The notes under the pieces are model-generated. The model ran no database searches and was not told where the DNA came from. It was given only the letters and a program-made list of their open reading frames with translations. This document shows positions 1 to 8,612 of a stretch of DNA of 52,018 nt, one piece after another. A program made the translations under genes and the position numbers. The DNA is taken from the NCBI GenBank assembly GCA_964615935.1, contig CAZTTG010000044.1, forward strand, positions 1-52,018. The letters are read 5' to 3'. Each line of letters begins with the position of its first letter. The first letter of the stretch is position 1. The stretch is from CAZTTG01 sp964615935. Its GTDB lineage: Bacteria > Planctomycetota > UBA1135 > GCA-002686595.

Positions 1-26
1 CCTCCCTCGCTGCTTCCGGCCTGATG

Positions 27-41
27 CGCCCCTCCGGGGCG
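27..41. terminator. Short GC stem-loop at the left edge
   Basis: A perfect 6-bp stem (CGCCCC / GGGGCG) encloses a 3-nt loop, directly beside the CGTGAACGGTTACG motif. It could be the terminator or attenuator of a gene lying outside the window. There is no U-tract on either strand, so its function is a guess. Confidence 0.25.
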
Positions 42-53
42 TGAACGGTTACG
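40..53 (+). repeat. 14-bp motif CGTGAACGGTTACG, left copy
   Basis: This 14-mer occurs here and, as its exact reverse complement, at 51964-51977, about 40 nt from each end of the window. A shortened form (CGGTTACGCC) lies upstream of the amidotransferase gene near 11700. It looks like a dispersed intergenic element, perhaps where an assembly stopped. I see no transposase or target duplication that would make the pair a transposon. Confidence 0.5.
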
Positions 54-77
54 CCGGGCGGATACCGGACAGCGTGG

Positions 78-83
78 TACAGT
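78..83 (+). promoter_or_regulatory. Putative -10 box of the S8 protease gene
   Basis: TACAGT fits the TANNNT pattern that recurs upstream of many genes in this window. It would give a leader of roughly 65 nt before the chosen ATG at 154. No convincing -35 box was found. Confidence 0.3.
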
Positions 84-153
84 GGCCGCGTTCCGCGGCG
101 CGAGCCGCGGCGGTCGACCGCCCCCTCACCCCCTCCCCAGCTCCGACCACGCG

Positions 154-2184
154 ATGAAGCACAGCATCCTCCTGCTCCTCACCCTCGCCTCCTCCGGCCT
201 GCTCCTCGGCGCCCGGGCGACCTCGTCGCCGGGCGAGTCCCCGGGCTTCTACAACGGCGACGACTGGATCGCCCTGGAGGTCGACGCGAGCCGCCTCGGC
301 GTCCGCTTCGACGCCTCGCTCGACGCCGCCGCCGTCGGCGAGCGGATCGCCGAGATGCCGACGGTCGACGGGAGCCGGCCGGTCGATCTGAGGCACCTCG
401 CCGGCCGGACGGTCGTGCTGGCGACGTTCCCCGGGACCACCGCCGAGGCGGCCCTGGAGGCGGCCGCGCGGATCCGCGCCATGGACGGCGTGCTCTCGGC
501 CAGCCCGCGCCTCCTGGCGCTGGAGGATCCCTACTACCTGACCGACGAGATCCTGGTCCGCTGGCTGCCCGGCGCGGACGAGACCGACATCGGCGGCCTC
601 ACCGCGGACCTGGTGCAGACCGCGACCCTGGCCTACTCGCACAACCCCGGCCGCGTGTACCGCGTGGCCCCCGGCGCCGATCCGCTGGCGGCGGCCAACG
701 CCCTCTACGAGAGCGGGCTGGCCGAGTTCGCCCTGCCCGACTTCCAGCTCCATCGCGTGACCATGGCGGGCACCAACGATCCGCTCTACGGCAACCAGTG
801 GCACCTGGAGTCGACCGGGCAGGGCGGCGCCAAGGTGGACGCCGACATCGACGTGGAGGGCGCCTGGGACGTCACCCGCGGCGACTCCAGCGTCATCGTG
901 GCGGTGGTGGACACCGGGGTCGAGCTGGGCCACCAGGACCTCGCGCCCAACCTGGTCCAGGGCATCGACGTGCTGGACGACGACAACGACCCCAAGGCCG
1001 AGGACTTCCTCTTCGGCCTGATCACCGAGAACCACTCCACCTCGGTGTGCGGGGTGGCCAGCGGCCGCGGCAACAACAACGAGGGCATCAGCGGCGTGGC
1101 CCAGCAGTGCGGGATCATGCCCATCCGCTTCCTCTCGGAGTGGATCTTCACCCAGCCCACGATTCAGGACGAGGCCGACGCCTTCAACTTCGCGCGCGAG
1201 AACGGCGCCTCGGTGGTCAACAACTCCTGGGGCCCCTCCGCGGCGGCGGCCCTGCCGGCCTCCACCAAGGCGGCCATCGACGACTGCAACCAGAACGGCC
1301 GAGGCGGCCTGGGCATGCTCATCTTCTTCGCGGCCGGCAACGACGGCACCAACAACTCCGGCAACGGCTACACCAGCTACAGCGGCACGATCTCGGTCAC
1401 CGCGGTCAACGACCAGGAGGTGCTGTCCAGCTACTCCTCCTTCGGGGCCAGCACCGATGTCTGCGCGCCCTCCAACGGGGGGGTCACCACCGGCATCACC
1501 ACCACCGACCGGCTGGGGAGCATCGGCTACAGCCCCACCGACTACGCCAACGACTTCGGCGGCACCTCCTCGGCCTCGCCCTGCGCGGCGGGGGTGATGC
1601 TCCTGATCCTCTCGGCCAATCCCTCCCTGACGCGCCTGGAGGCGCTCGACATCCTGCGCGGCACGGCCGAGAAGGTGGACCTCGCGGGCGGCAACTACCA
1701 GGGCGGCCACAGCATCTACTACGGCTACGGACGGGTGAACGCCGACGCCGCCGTGGACGCGGCCGTGGCGGGCGGGGGCTGCAGCCTGGCCACCTACTGC
1801 GTCACCTCGCCCAACTCGGTGGGCTCGGGCGCCCTGATCGGCTGGTCGGGCTCGGCCAGCGTGTCGGCCAACGACCTGGAGCTCATCGCCGGGGGCTGCC
1901 CTCCCGGCAAGCCGGCGATCTTCTTCTACGGCCCGCAGCAGACCCAGGTCGCCTTCGGCAACGGCACCCTGTGCGTGACCGGGGGCGCCTTCCGCCTGCC
2001 GGTCACCCAGGTCGATCCCATGGGCGTCGCCACCCACGCCCTGGACATCGCCAATCCCCCCAACCCCGCTGGACAGATCTCCTCGGGCGACACCTGGAAC
2101 TTCCAGTGCTGGTACCGGGACCCCGCCGCCGGGGGCTCGGGCTACAACCTCTCGGACGCGCTGGAGGCCACCTTCTGCAACTGA
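154..2184 (+). CDS. Secreted subtilisin-like serine protease (peptidase S8)
   Basis: A 676-residue exported protease. The start is ATG 154 because it opens directly onto a signal peptide (basic n-region, Leu-rich core, ending near residue 22); an upstream in-frame GTG at 82 overlaps the putative -10 box. A propeptide-like region covers about residues 25-225, and the S8 domain about 225-540. The catalytic triad is visible as Asp253 (VVDTGV), His294 (NHSTSV) and Ser472 (GTSSASP), with oxyanion Asn396 (AAGND). His294 sits in NHST rather than the usual HGT. Residues 543-676 form a Cys-containing module of 134 residues that recurs at the C terminus of the next protein with about 85% identity. That module is probably a secretion, anchoring or surface domain (inference). 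The next gene follows after 20 nt and is probably cotranscribed. Confidence 0.9.
   Translation: MKHSILLLLTLASSGLLLGARATSSPGESPGFYNGDDWIALEVDASRLGVRFDASLDAAAVGERIAEMPTVDGSRPVDLRHLAGRTVVLATFPGTTAEAALEAAARIRAMDGVLSASPRLLALEDPYYLTDEILVRWLPGADETDIGGLTADLVQTATLAYSHNPGRVYRVAPGADPLAAANALYESGLAEFALPDFQLHRVTMAGTNDPLYGNQWHLESTGQGGAKVDADIDVEGAWDVTRGDSSVIVAVVDTGVELGHQDLAPNLVQGIDVLDDDNDPKAEDFLFGLITENHSTSVCGVASGRGNNNEGISGVAQQCGIMPIRFLSEWIFTQPTIQDEADAFNFARENGASVVNNSWGPSAAAALPASTKAAIDDCNQNGRGGLGMLIFFAAGNDGTNNSGNGYTSYSGTISVTAVNDQEVLSSYSSFGASTDVCAPSNGGVTTGITTTDRLGSIGYSPTDYANDFGGTSSASPCAAGVMLLILSANPSLTRLEALDILRGTAEKVDLAGGNYQGGHSIYYGYGRVNADAAVDAAVAGGGCSLATYCVTSPNSVGSGALIGWSGSASVSANDLELIAGGCPPGKPAIFFYGPQQTQVAFGNGTLCVTGGAFRLPVTQVDPMGVATHALDIANPPNPAGQISSGDTWNFQCWYRDPAAGGSGYNLSDALEATFCN
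1780..2181 (+). repeat. Direct repeat, copy 1 (C-terminal module of the S8 protease)
   Basis: This stretch encodes the 134-residue module with Cys-rich ends and the motifs TSPNSVG, CPPGKPAIFFYG and NFQCWYRDP. It repeats at 2778-3179, 998 bp downstream. By hand comparison about 20 of 134 residues differ, indicating a recent tandem duplication or gene conversion. Confidence 0.85.
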
Positions 2185-2204
2185 CGACCGGGAAGGAGAG
2201 ACCG

Positions 2205-3182
2205 ATGAAGCGAACGCGAGCTCTTCGGCGCATGCCGAGAGCGATGATGGCCGTGGCCTGCCTGGGCGCCTTGGCGTCGGCCCAGAACCTGATCGTGAAC
2301 GGCGATTTCAGCGCCGGCAACGCAGGGTTCACGACCCAGTACACCTACTCGCCGAGCACCGGAGTGCCCGCCGGGGTGTATGACGTCCGGTCCGCGCCGG
2401 AGACCTGGAACTCACAATTCGCGGCCTGTCGGGACCACACGACGGGGGACGGCCTGATGATGGTGATCAACGGCCATTCGCAGCCCGTGCGGGTCTGGTC
2501 GCAGAGCGTGGCGGTGGATCCGCAGACCGCCTACGTTTTCTCCTACTGGGGCACCTCCGTTCACCCCGCCAGCCCCGCGCACTTGCAGGCGTACGTCAAT
2601 GGTGTGCCGCTGGGAGGCGTGAACGTGCTGCCGACGACAACCTGCGATTGGGTCCAGTTCTCGAGCCCGTGGGATTTGGGGACGGACACGACTGCGACGA
2701 TCCAGATCATCGACACGAACACGGCGGCCACCGGCAACGACTTCGCCCTCGATGACGTGACCCTCGAGCGCGAGGGCTGCAAGCTCGCCACCTACTGCGA
2801 CACCTCGCCCAACTCGGTGGGCCCGGGCGCCCTGATCGGCTGGACGGGCTCGGCCAGCGTCTCGGCCAACGACCTGGTGCTCCAGGCCGATGGCTGCCCC
2901 CCCGGCAAGCCGGCGATCTTCTTCTACGGTCCACAGCAGACCCAGATCCCCTTCGGCAACGGCAAGCTGTGCGTCACCGGGGGCGCCTTCCGCCTGCAGG
3001 TCACCCAGATCGACCCCACGGGCACCGTCACCCACGCTCTGGACATCACCAATCCCCCCAACCCCCACGGGCAGATCTCCTCGGGCGACACCTGGAACTT
3101 CCAGTGCTGGTATCGGGACCCCGCGGCCGGGGGCTCGGGCTTCAACCTCTCGGACGCGCGGGAGGCGACTTTCTGCGACTGA
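2205..3182 (+). CDS. Secreted protein with carbohydrate-binding-like domain and shared C-terminal module
   Basis: A 325-residue exported protein. ATG 2205 lies 4 nt after a strong ribosome binding site (GGAAGGAGAG) and opens a signal peptide ending near LASAQ. Residues about 28-185 begin with NLIVNGDFSAG and end with FALDDVTLER, a pattern typical of jelly-roll carbohydrate-binding-like domains that start NLIxNGxFE and end DDVxL. Residues 192-325 repeat the C-terminal module of the upstream protease. The gene reads like a protease-less companion carrying the same sorting or surface module. No catalytic motif was seen, and the ligand is unknown. Confidence 0.75.
   Translation: MKRTRALRRMPRAMMAVACLGALASAQNLIVNGDFSAGNAGFTTQYTYSPSTGVPAGVYDVRSAPETWNSQFAACRDHTTGDGLMMVINGHSQPVRVWSQSVAVDPQTAYVFSYWGTSVHPASPAHLQAYVNGVPLGGVNVLPTTTCDWVQFSSPWDLGTDTTATIQIIDTNTAATGNDFALDDVTLEREGCKLATYCDTSPNSVGPGALIGWTGSASVSANDLVLQADGCPPGKPAIFFYGPQQTQIPFGNGKLCVTGGAFRLQVTQIDPTGTVTHALDITNPPNPHGQISSGDTWNFQCWYRDPAAGGSGFNLSDAREATFCD
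2778..3179 (+). repeat. Direct repeat, copy 2 (C-terminal module of the second secreted protein)
   Basis: Second copy of the 134-codon module at 1780-2181. The cysteines and the CPPGKPAIFFYG and WYRDPAAGGSG motifs are retained. Differences are scattered substitutions without indels. Confidence 0.85.
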
Positions 3183-3205
3183 TCGACCCCCCTCCCTGAC
3201 GCGGC

Positions 3206-3211
3206 TATGCT
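3206..3211 (+). promoter_or_regulatory. -10 box of the arsenate reductase gene, predicted leaderless
   Basis: TATGCT ends 6 nt before the ATG at 3218, so transcription would start at or next to the start codon. A weak -35 (TCGACC, 3183-3188) sits 17 nt upstream. There is no Shine-Dalgarno sequence, which fits a leaderless mRNA. Confidence 0.45.
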
Positions 3212-3217
3212 CTCCGA

Positions 3218-3649
3218 ATGAGCGACAAGCCGCGCGTCCTGTTCCTGTGCACCGGCAACGCGTGCCGCAGCCAGATGGCCGAGGGCTGGCTGCGGCACCT
3301 CGCGTCCGACCGCTTCGAGGCCCTCTCCGCCGGCTCCTTTCCCGCGGGCCTCAGCAGGGAGGCGGTGGCCGCCATGGCCCGAGCGGGGATCGACATCTCG
3401 CAGCAGACCTCCAACGGGATCCACGAGTACCTCGACGACCCCCCGGACCTGATCATCGCCGTGTGCGCGAGCGCGGCGCGCTCCTGCCCCAGCTTCCCCG
3501 GGACGACCCGCGTCCTGCGCTGGCCGGTGGACGATCCCGTGAGCGCGAGGGGCACTCCGGAGCAGGTCGCCCGGGTCTTCGACGAGTCGCGGGACGAGAC
3601 CGCGGCGCGCATCCGGGCCTGGCTGGAGGAGGGCGCGCCCTTCGAGTGA
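3218..3649 (+). CDS. arsC: Arsenate reductase, thioredoxin-coupled ArsC / low-molecular-weight phosphatase fold
   Basis: A 143-residue cytoplasmic protein of the LMW-PTP fold. The P-loop CX5R is visible as Cys11-x5-Arg17 (CTGNACRS). Two more cysteines, Cys83 and Cys90, match the spacing of the Cys10/82/89 redox relay of Staphylococcus-type thioredoxin-coupled ArsC, so arsenate reduction fits better than tyrosine phosphatase activity. No arsenite pump or ArsR lies nearby, so resistance would need genes elsewhere. The next gene begins 12 nt downstream and is probably cotranscribed, although functionally unrelated. Confidence 0.85.
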   Translation: MSDKPRVLFLCTGNACRSQMAEGWLRHLASDRFEALSAGSFPAGLSREAVAAMARAGIDISQQTSNGIHEYLDDPPDLIIAVCASAARSCPSFPGTTRVLRWPVDDPVSARGTPEQVARVFDESRDETAARIRAWLEEGAPFE

Positions 3650-3661
3650 AGGTGTGAGACC

Positions 3662-4843
3662 TTGGCCGCCCTGCGCATCGGAGTCCTGATCGACCGCTGG
3701 GAGCCCGCGCGGGGGGGCGCCGAGCGCGCCCTGGCGTCGCTGGTCTCGCACCTCGAGGAGCGCGGGCATCGGGTGCCGGTCTTCGCCCTCTCCGGCGACG
3801 CGGGTGCGCCGGGAGAGCTGCGGCGGGTACGCCTCGGCCCCTTCTCGGCGCTGGCGGGTCGAGGGCACCGGATCCGGGCCCTGGCCTCGGCGCTCGAGGC
3901 GGCCGCGGAGCGGGAGGGTTGCCACGCGACGATCGGCATCCGACACCTGCACCGTGTGGACCTCTACTGGCCTCACGGGGGATCCCACGCGGCGAGCATC
4001 CTGGCGCGCCGATGCGCGCGGGAGGGGCGGGTGCCATCGAGGTCCTCCGACGAGCTCGAACGGGAGGCGGACCACGCCCGCGGCCGGCACCGCGCCTACC
4101 TCGAGCTGGAGCGAGAGCTCCTCGAGGGCGGAGGTGCGCGCAGAGTGGTCTGCGTCTCCGAGCTCGTGCGCGAGGAGCTGGCGCGGGCCTGGCCTGCCTG
4201 TGCCAGCCGCTTGGAGGTCGTGCCCAACGGAGTGGACCTCGAGCGCTTCCATCCCCGCCGGCGCGAGGAGGAAGGAGCGCGGCTGCGGGCCGAGCTGGGT
4301 CTCGATCTTGATAAGGCACTGATTGCCTTTGCGGCTCGCCGCCCGGAGCAAAAGGGCCTGCCGACCCTGCTGCAGGCCCTCGCCTCGATGACCGATCGAT
4401 CCTGGCACCTGCTCGTCGCCGGTCCCGCTCGGGCCCAGCTCTGGAGGCGCCGAGCCGTCGCGGCGGGCCTTCCGCCCGAGCGCGTCACCGTCCGCTCCGA
4501 GGTCGATCCCCCGGCCTTCTGGTCGGCGGCCGACCTCTGCGTGCACCCCACCTGGCGGGACACCTGCGCCCTGGTGGTGCTGGAGTCCCTGGCCTCGGGG
4601 ACACCGGTGATCACGACGCGCGAGGCGGGCGGAGCCGAGGCCGTTGCGGGGCCGGCAGCCGGAGCGGTTCTCGATCGCCCGGGCGATTCCCGTGCCCTCG
4701 CGGGTGCGCTCTCCACGTGGCTGGACCGCATCGAGGTCGGTCATGCCGGGCGGCAGGACGTGCGCGCCGCGGGCGAGGTTCCGGATCAGCGAGCTTGCAT
4801 GGAGCGTCTGGAGGAGATCCTCGAGGAGCTGGCACGCGCCTGA
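3662..4843 (+). CDS. Family 4 glycosyltransferase, WaaG-like
   Basis: A 393-residue GT-B fold transferase. The start is TTG 3662, preceded by a GAAGGTG ribosome binding site; the mature N terminus (LRIGVLIDRWEPARGGAER) has the usual Gly-rich sugar-acceptor loop. The middle part (DLYWPHGGSHA) and later VVPNGVDLERFHP recall WaaG/RfaG-type LPS-core transferases. In the C-terminal nucleotide-sugar motif the usual E-x7-E reads D-x7-E (DTCALVVLESLASG). It probably adds a hexose to a lipid or cell-surface glycan. It ends 9 nt before the convergent minus-strand gene, without an obvious terminator. The substrate is not predictable. Confidence 0.75.
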   Translation: MAALRIGVLIDRWEPARGGAERALASLVSHLEERGHRVPVFALSGDAGAPGELRRVRLGPFSALAGRGHRIRALASALEAAAEREGCHATIGIRHLHRVDLYWPHGGSHAASILARRCAREGRVPSRSSDELEREADHARGRHRAYLELERELLEGGGARRVVCVSELVREELARAWPACASRLEVVPNGVDLERFHPRRREEEGARLRAELGLDLDKALIAFAARRPEQKGLPTLLQALASMTDRSWHLLVAGPARAQLWRRRAVAAGLPPERVTVRSEVDPPAFWSAADLCVHPTWRDTCALVVLESLASGTPVITTREAGGAEAVAGPAAGAVLDRPGDSRALAGALSTWLDRIEVGHAGRQDVRAAGEVPDQRACMERLEEILEELARA

Positions 4844-4852
4844 CGCACGCCT

Positions 4853-7800
4853 CTACCGCTCGAAGCGCAGGACGGCCTCGCCCGGCTGGAGGCGCAGGAC
4901 GAGGCCCCGCTCGGCCATTCTCGCCCGATCGACCTCCGATCGCATCGGGTAGCTCGAGAGCTCGATCGCCTCGGCGCCGCGGACCTCGATCAGGCGGTGC
5001 CCGAAGGTGCGGACGAGGGCGGTGTACGCCTCGCCGCCGGGTAGCGGGCGATCGAACCAGGATGGGGGAGAGGTCGAGATCCGCAGCTCGCCGAGCTCCC
5101 CGTTCCAGCGGCAGTCGGTCACGGTCAGGAAGGTCCGCGTCAGGATCGGCGCGCGATCGCCGTCGGTCTCGACGGTCAAGCGATAGTTACCGGGTCGATT
5201 GGGGAGGAAGACCAGGCCGTCCTCGAAGTAGCGCCAGTCCCGCCCGTCGAGCCGGATCGCGCTGATCTCCTCCTCGAACTCGATCCGCGGGGCGAAGAGG
5301 AAGGGCCCAGTCTTGACGACCCGGACCGCGCAGGAGCCGCGCGGGCTGCCGGCGGCGATGGCCAGGGCGTGCTGGCAGCCCCAGCCCGGCGCGAAGCCGT
5401 TGGGCAGGAAGGCGCAGCCCCGCACTTGCGACGGCGCGCCGGGTCGATGGTACTTCTTTAGCAGGGCCTGCCCGCGTGATTGCTGGGCGCCCCGCTCGAT
5501 CCACCAGGCGGTACCCGTCGCATCGGCCTCGCACAGGAAGTCGCGCAGCGGATAGGGCGACGTAAGGGTGAAGGACCTGGCGGAACCCACGACCACACGG
5601 ACCTCCGGCAGGGGATCCCCGCGGAGGAAGCTCTCCGCATCAGGCAAGTCGTCGAAGACGCCCAGGGAGCCGCGCCACGCGCCGTCCCGGGCGAGCTCCT
5701 CGCGGATGGCGAGCCAGGATCCCGCAGCGTCGGATCGGACCAGCAGCCCCTCCGCCGTGCGCCGGACCTCCCCAGGCTCGACGAGCCCGAGCGCCTCGAG
5801 CGGCCAGCCATCCTCGACCCGCCCCGACGAGCCCTCGATCTCCACCCGCAGCACCGGGTGGTCCGCGATCAGCTCGAACTCGCGGTGCTCGCGTCGGACG
5901 CCCTCCGGCGTCTCCCAGGCGGCGATCTCATGAAGCGCCGCTACCACCCCCGCCTTGCGCGGGAAGGTGTGACGGATCGCCCAGCGCGAGGTCCGGTGGA
6001 CCTGCACGAGGTCCAGCTCGTGACCCGGCCCCGACTGCACGTCGAGCTCGATCTCGTGCGGGCCGGGATTCACGATGCCGAGCTCGATCTCCTCGACGAA
6101 CGAGCCACCGGCCGCCCGCGCCTCGCGATCGCCCGTGGCGTAGATGCCGACGGGTCGCCCGTCGAGCCGGACTTCCACGAGTCCGGGCTCGGCTCCGCCC
6201 AGCGCGCCGATGCGGAGCCGGTGGCGGCCGACCGAGGCATCGAAGGAGAGGACCAGCCGCTGGGGCCAATCCGGCGAGGCCTCACAGGCGATCCGCAGGG
6301 GCAGGAGCCCGGCCTTCGAGATCTCGAAGGAGGGCTCGAACTCGCCCGGGGGCAGGCCCTCCTCGGTGCCGAGGCTCAGCACGAGCTCCTCGATGCGCTG
6401 GTCCTCGACCGCGGCCTCGATCGGCGGCGGGAAGTCGCGCAGCAGCTCCACGGCACGCTCGATCCCGTCTAGCGTCGGCTCGAATCGCGCGAGGCGGGCG
6501 GGGTCGCAGAGGAGGCGGCCCCCGTCCCGTTCGGCGCAGCGCACCAGCCTCAGGTCACCGTTCTGCAGGATGGCAGCATCGAAGGGATCGGTCGGCCCGC
6601 TGGCGAAGCCCGGGGGCGGGTCGGCGCTCAGGCTCGCGATCACCTCCCGGTACCCCCCGCGCCCGGTCGCCGTGAGCGAGCAGGCCACCGCGCAGCGGAT
6701 CGGGTCCATGGAGATGCCGTAGACGTAGTCCCGATACTCCGGGTGCAGGGTGCTCTCCGGCTCGCCCAGCCACCAGATGGCCGAGTCCAGCTCCAGGCGG
6801 TCGCGGCAGAAGTCGTTCACCTGCCGCAGGATCCAGTCGGGGTAGGAGCCGCCGCCGTAGCGCGACCAGCCGCCCCACTCGCGCTCGGAGGGCCGGCGCG
6901 TGCGGCAGTCGGCCAGGTAGGAGAGGTAGAGCGGCGCGTGATAGAGGTCGCGCCACGCGCCCGAGAATCCGCAGGCGTTGAGCGAGCCCAGCCGGCCGAA
7001 GGCGCACATCTTGGTGCCCGAGAAGTTGGGCGTGTAGGCCGGCAGCACGGCGGTCGAGTGCTGGTAGGCGCCGGGGTTGTACCTCCACAGGGCCGCGGTC
7101 AGGCGCGCGGCGGGGTCGACGGGAAACCACTCGGTTCCGAAGCCGTCGAAGGCGCGTTCCCAGCCGAAGAGCAGGGGGTTGGCGTGGTCTCGCCCCGTTC
7201 GCTCGACGAAGATCTCGTGGTGCTCGAGGGACCCTTTCACCGGGTTGGGGTGGTAGAAGCCGTGGACCAGCATGCCCCGCGCATGTGCGTGGGCGATGAT
7301 CTCGCGAACGCCCTCCTCGCTCCACAGCGGATCGAAGTCGCCGCCCCAGTAGGTAGAGGGGGGCTTCAGCGGATCGTCCTGCGGCCAGGCGATGGGGAAG
7401 CCGTGCTTCATGTCCGGCGCGTAGAGCTCGAGCAGGTTGGCCCCCCAGCGGGCCGATTCATCCACGATCTGCTCGCGGAAGTAGTCCGGGCCCGCGGACC
7501 TGCGCTCGCCGCGCTGGTAATCGATCGGGCCGAGCCATCCCCAGTGCGCGATGTGCGGGAGGATCGGGCCCTCTCGCTCCCACCAGGGGGGAAGGGGGGG
7601 CGGCTCGGGCGGATGCGAGGAGTGGGTGTCCACGCCGAGCTGAGCGGGGAGACAGGGCAGGAGCCCGATCCGCGGGCGAGCCTCGGACGCCTCCGGCAGC
7701 TCGCACAGCCAGCGCACCGCGTTCCCGAGGAAGCGCTCGAGGTTCTCGCGGTGGGGGTTGCCCTCGGTCGCGAGCGGCCCGCAGCCCAGGGCCAGGATGC

Positions 7801-8416
7801 GGCCCGAGCCCACCTCGAGCGAGACCAGGCAGCGGTGGGCGAAGGAGCGGTCCTCGCCCCAGGCGTTGCGGAAGAAGGTGCCCAGGACCTCGGCCTCGCG
7901 CGGAACCGTCCGCTCCCAGAAGCACGACTCGTTCCGGACCGCGTGCTCGCCCGCGAGCAGGAAGACGTCTCCCTCGCCGCCGTAGGGCTCCAGACCGCGG
8001 AAGAGCGGGTGTTCCGGATCGGCGACCTCGACCCCGTAGACGTAGAGCCCCCCGCGGTAGCGGTCGCGGTCGCCCAGCAGGCGCACGTCGCAGCGGTCGG
8101 GCGGCACCGGCTCGCAGCCCAGCTCGTGCGCGTAGCGAGCGGCATGCGAGAGGAGCAGCATCCGCCCTCCCGACTCTAGCCAGGCCCGCGCTCCTGCGAG
8201 GGCCGCCTCAGTGGTCGCCTCGGGAGGCAGCTCGCGGGAGCGCATGTCCCAGACGAGGAGGTCGAGGTGCCCCAGGCCGTCGATTCCGTCCCGCAGGGCG
8301 TCGAGCTCCACGGGGCGGACCTCGCCGGCCGCGGCCAGGAGGCCCTCGATGCCCACGGGCGGAGACGTGCCCCCGACCTGCAGCCCCGCGAGGGCGCCTA
8401 GAACCGCTGACAGCAT
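4853..8416 (-). CDS. Large glycoside-hydrolase-like protein with N-terminal amidotransferase-like domain
   Basis: An 1187-residue protein that I do not recognise as a named family. Residues about 1-250 resemble a class I amidotransferase-like flavodoxin fold (LDLLVWDMRSRELP, then an ESGGRMLLLSH strand-loop), as found beside glycosidase barrels where it is structural. Residues about 285-620 look like a TIM barrel of the GHL type: WGANLLELYAPD, HARGMLVHGFYHPNP, SAIWWLGEPE. About 650-1187 look like beta-sandwich domains, including a Gly-rich LRLRIGALGG-type carbohydrate-binding-like segment. The N terminus is hydrophobic but lacks positive charge, so export is uncertain. A TAGACT box lies 7 nt before the ATG. 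It is probably a polysaccharide-active enzyme; the catalytic acids could not be fixed. Confidence 0.6.
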   Translation of the reverse strand: MLSAVLGALAGLQVGGTSPPVGIEGLLAAAGEVRPVELDALRDGIDGLGHLDLLVWDMRSRELPPEATTEAALAGARAWLESGGRMLLLSHAARYAHELGCEPVPPDRCDVRLLGDRDRYRGGLYVYGVEVADPEHPLFRGLEPYGGEGDVFLLAGEHAVRNESCFWERTVPREAEVLGTFFRNAWGEDRSFAHRCLVSLEVGSGRILALGCGPLATEGNPHRENLERFLGNAVRWLCELPEASEARPRIGLLPCLPAQLGVDTHSSHPPEPPPLPPWWEREGPILPHIAHWGWLGPIDYQRGERRSAGPDYFREQIVDESARWGANLLELYAPDMKHGFPIAWPQDDPLKPPSTYWGGDFDPLWSEEGVREIIAHAHARGMLVHGFYHPNPVKGSLEHHEIFVERTGRDHANPLLFGWERAFDGFGTEWFPVDPAARLTAALWRYNPGAYQHSTAVLPAYTPNFSGTKMCAFGRLGSLNACGFSGAWRDLYHAPLYLSYLADCRTRRPSEREWGGWSRYGGGSYPDWILRQVNDFCRDRLELDSAIWWLGEPESTLHPEYRDYVYGISMDPIRCAVACSLTATGRGGYREVIASLSADPPPGFASGPTDPFDAAILQNGDLRLVRCAERDGGRLLCDPARLARFEPTLDGIERAVELLRDFPPPIEAAVEDQRIEELVLSLGTEEGLPPGEFEPSFEISKAGLLPLRIACEASPDWPQRLVLSFDASVGRHRLRIGALGGAEPGLVEVRLDGRPVGIYATGDREARAAGGSFVEEIELGIVNPGPHEIELDVQSGPGHELDLVQVHRTSRWAIRHTFPRKAGVVAALHEIAAWETPEGVRREHREFELIADHPVLRVEIEGSSGRVEDGWPLEALGLVEPGEVRRTAEGLLVRSDAAGSWLAIREELARDGAWRGSLGVFDDLPDAESFLRGDPLPEVRVVVGSARSFTLTSPYPLRDFLCEADATGTAWWIERGAQQSRGQALLKKYHRPGAPSQVRGCAFLPNGFAPGWGCQHALAIAAGSPRGSCAVRVVKTGPFLFAPRIEFEEEISAIRLDGRDWRYFEDGLVFLPNRPGNYRLTVETDGDRAPILTRTFLTVTDCRWNGELGELRISTSPPSWFDRPLPGGEAYTALVRTFGHRLIEVRGAEAIELSSYPMRSEVDRARMAERGLVLRLQPGEAVLRFER

Positions 8417-8423
8417 GCAGCGT

Positions 8424-8429
8424 AGTCTA
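8424..8429 (-). promoter_or_regulatory. -10 box of the 1187-residue glycosidase-like gene, predicted leaderless
   Basis: On the minus strand TAGACT ends 7 nt before the ATG (8416), the same spacing as at other genes in this window. There is no ribosome binding site between box and start, and no clear -35. Confidence 0.35.
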
Positions 8430-8612
8430 GGGCCTGGTAGCGTGCCGTAAGCGATCGAGCCTGCTTCGCGTCAGTCTTCTGTGCAATGAGCGACCCCGGG
8501 GAACCGGCGAGCATGGCATCGGGATGATCTGCGTAGGCAGGACCTGGCCGACCTGCCCCCGGACTTCCCCTCGGGCGCCCCGAGGGCCGTCCCCAGACCC
8601 TGGAGGAGCACG

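Noticed and set aside
82..153. GTG 82 as start of the S8 protease
   Set aside because: It would put 24 Arg/Pro-rich residues before a standard signal peptide and lies inside the putative -10 box; ATG 154 is better.
8417..8612. Possible small gene or RNA in the 196-bp gap
   Set aside because: Short ORFs there lack ribosome binding sites and signals; only a minus-strand -10 box and the ribosome binding site of the next gene can be supported.
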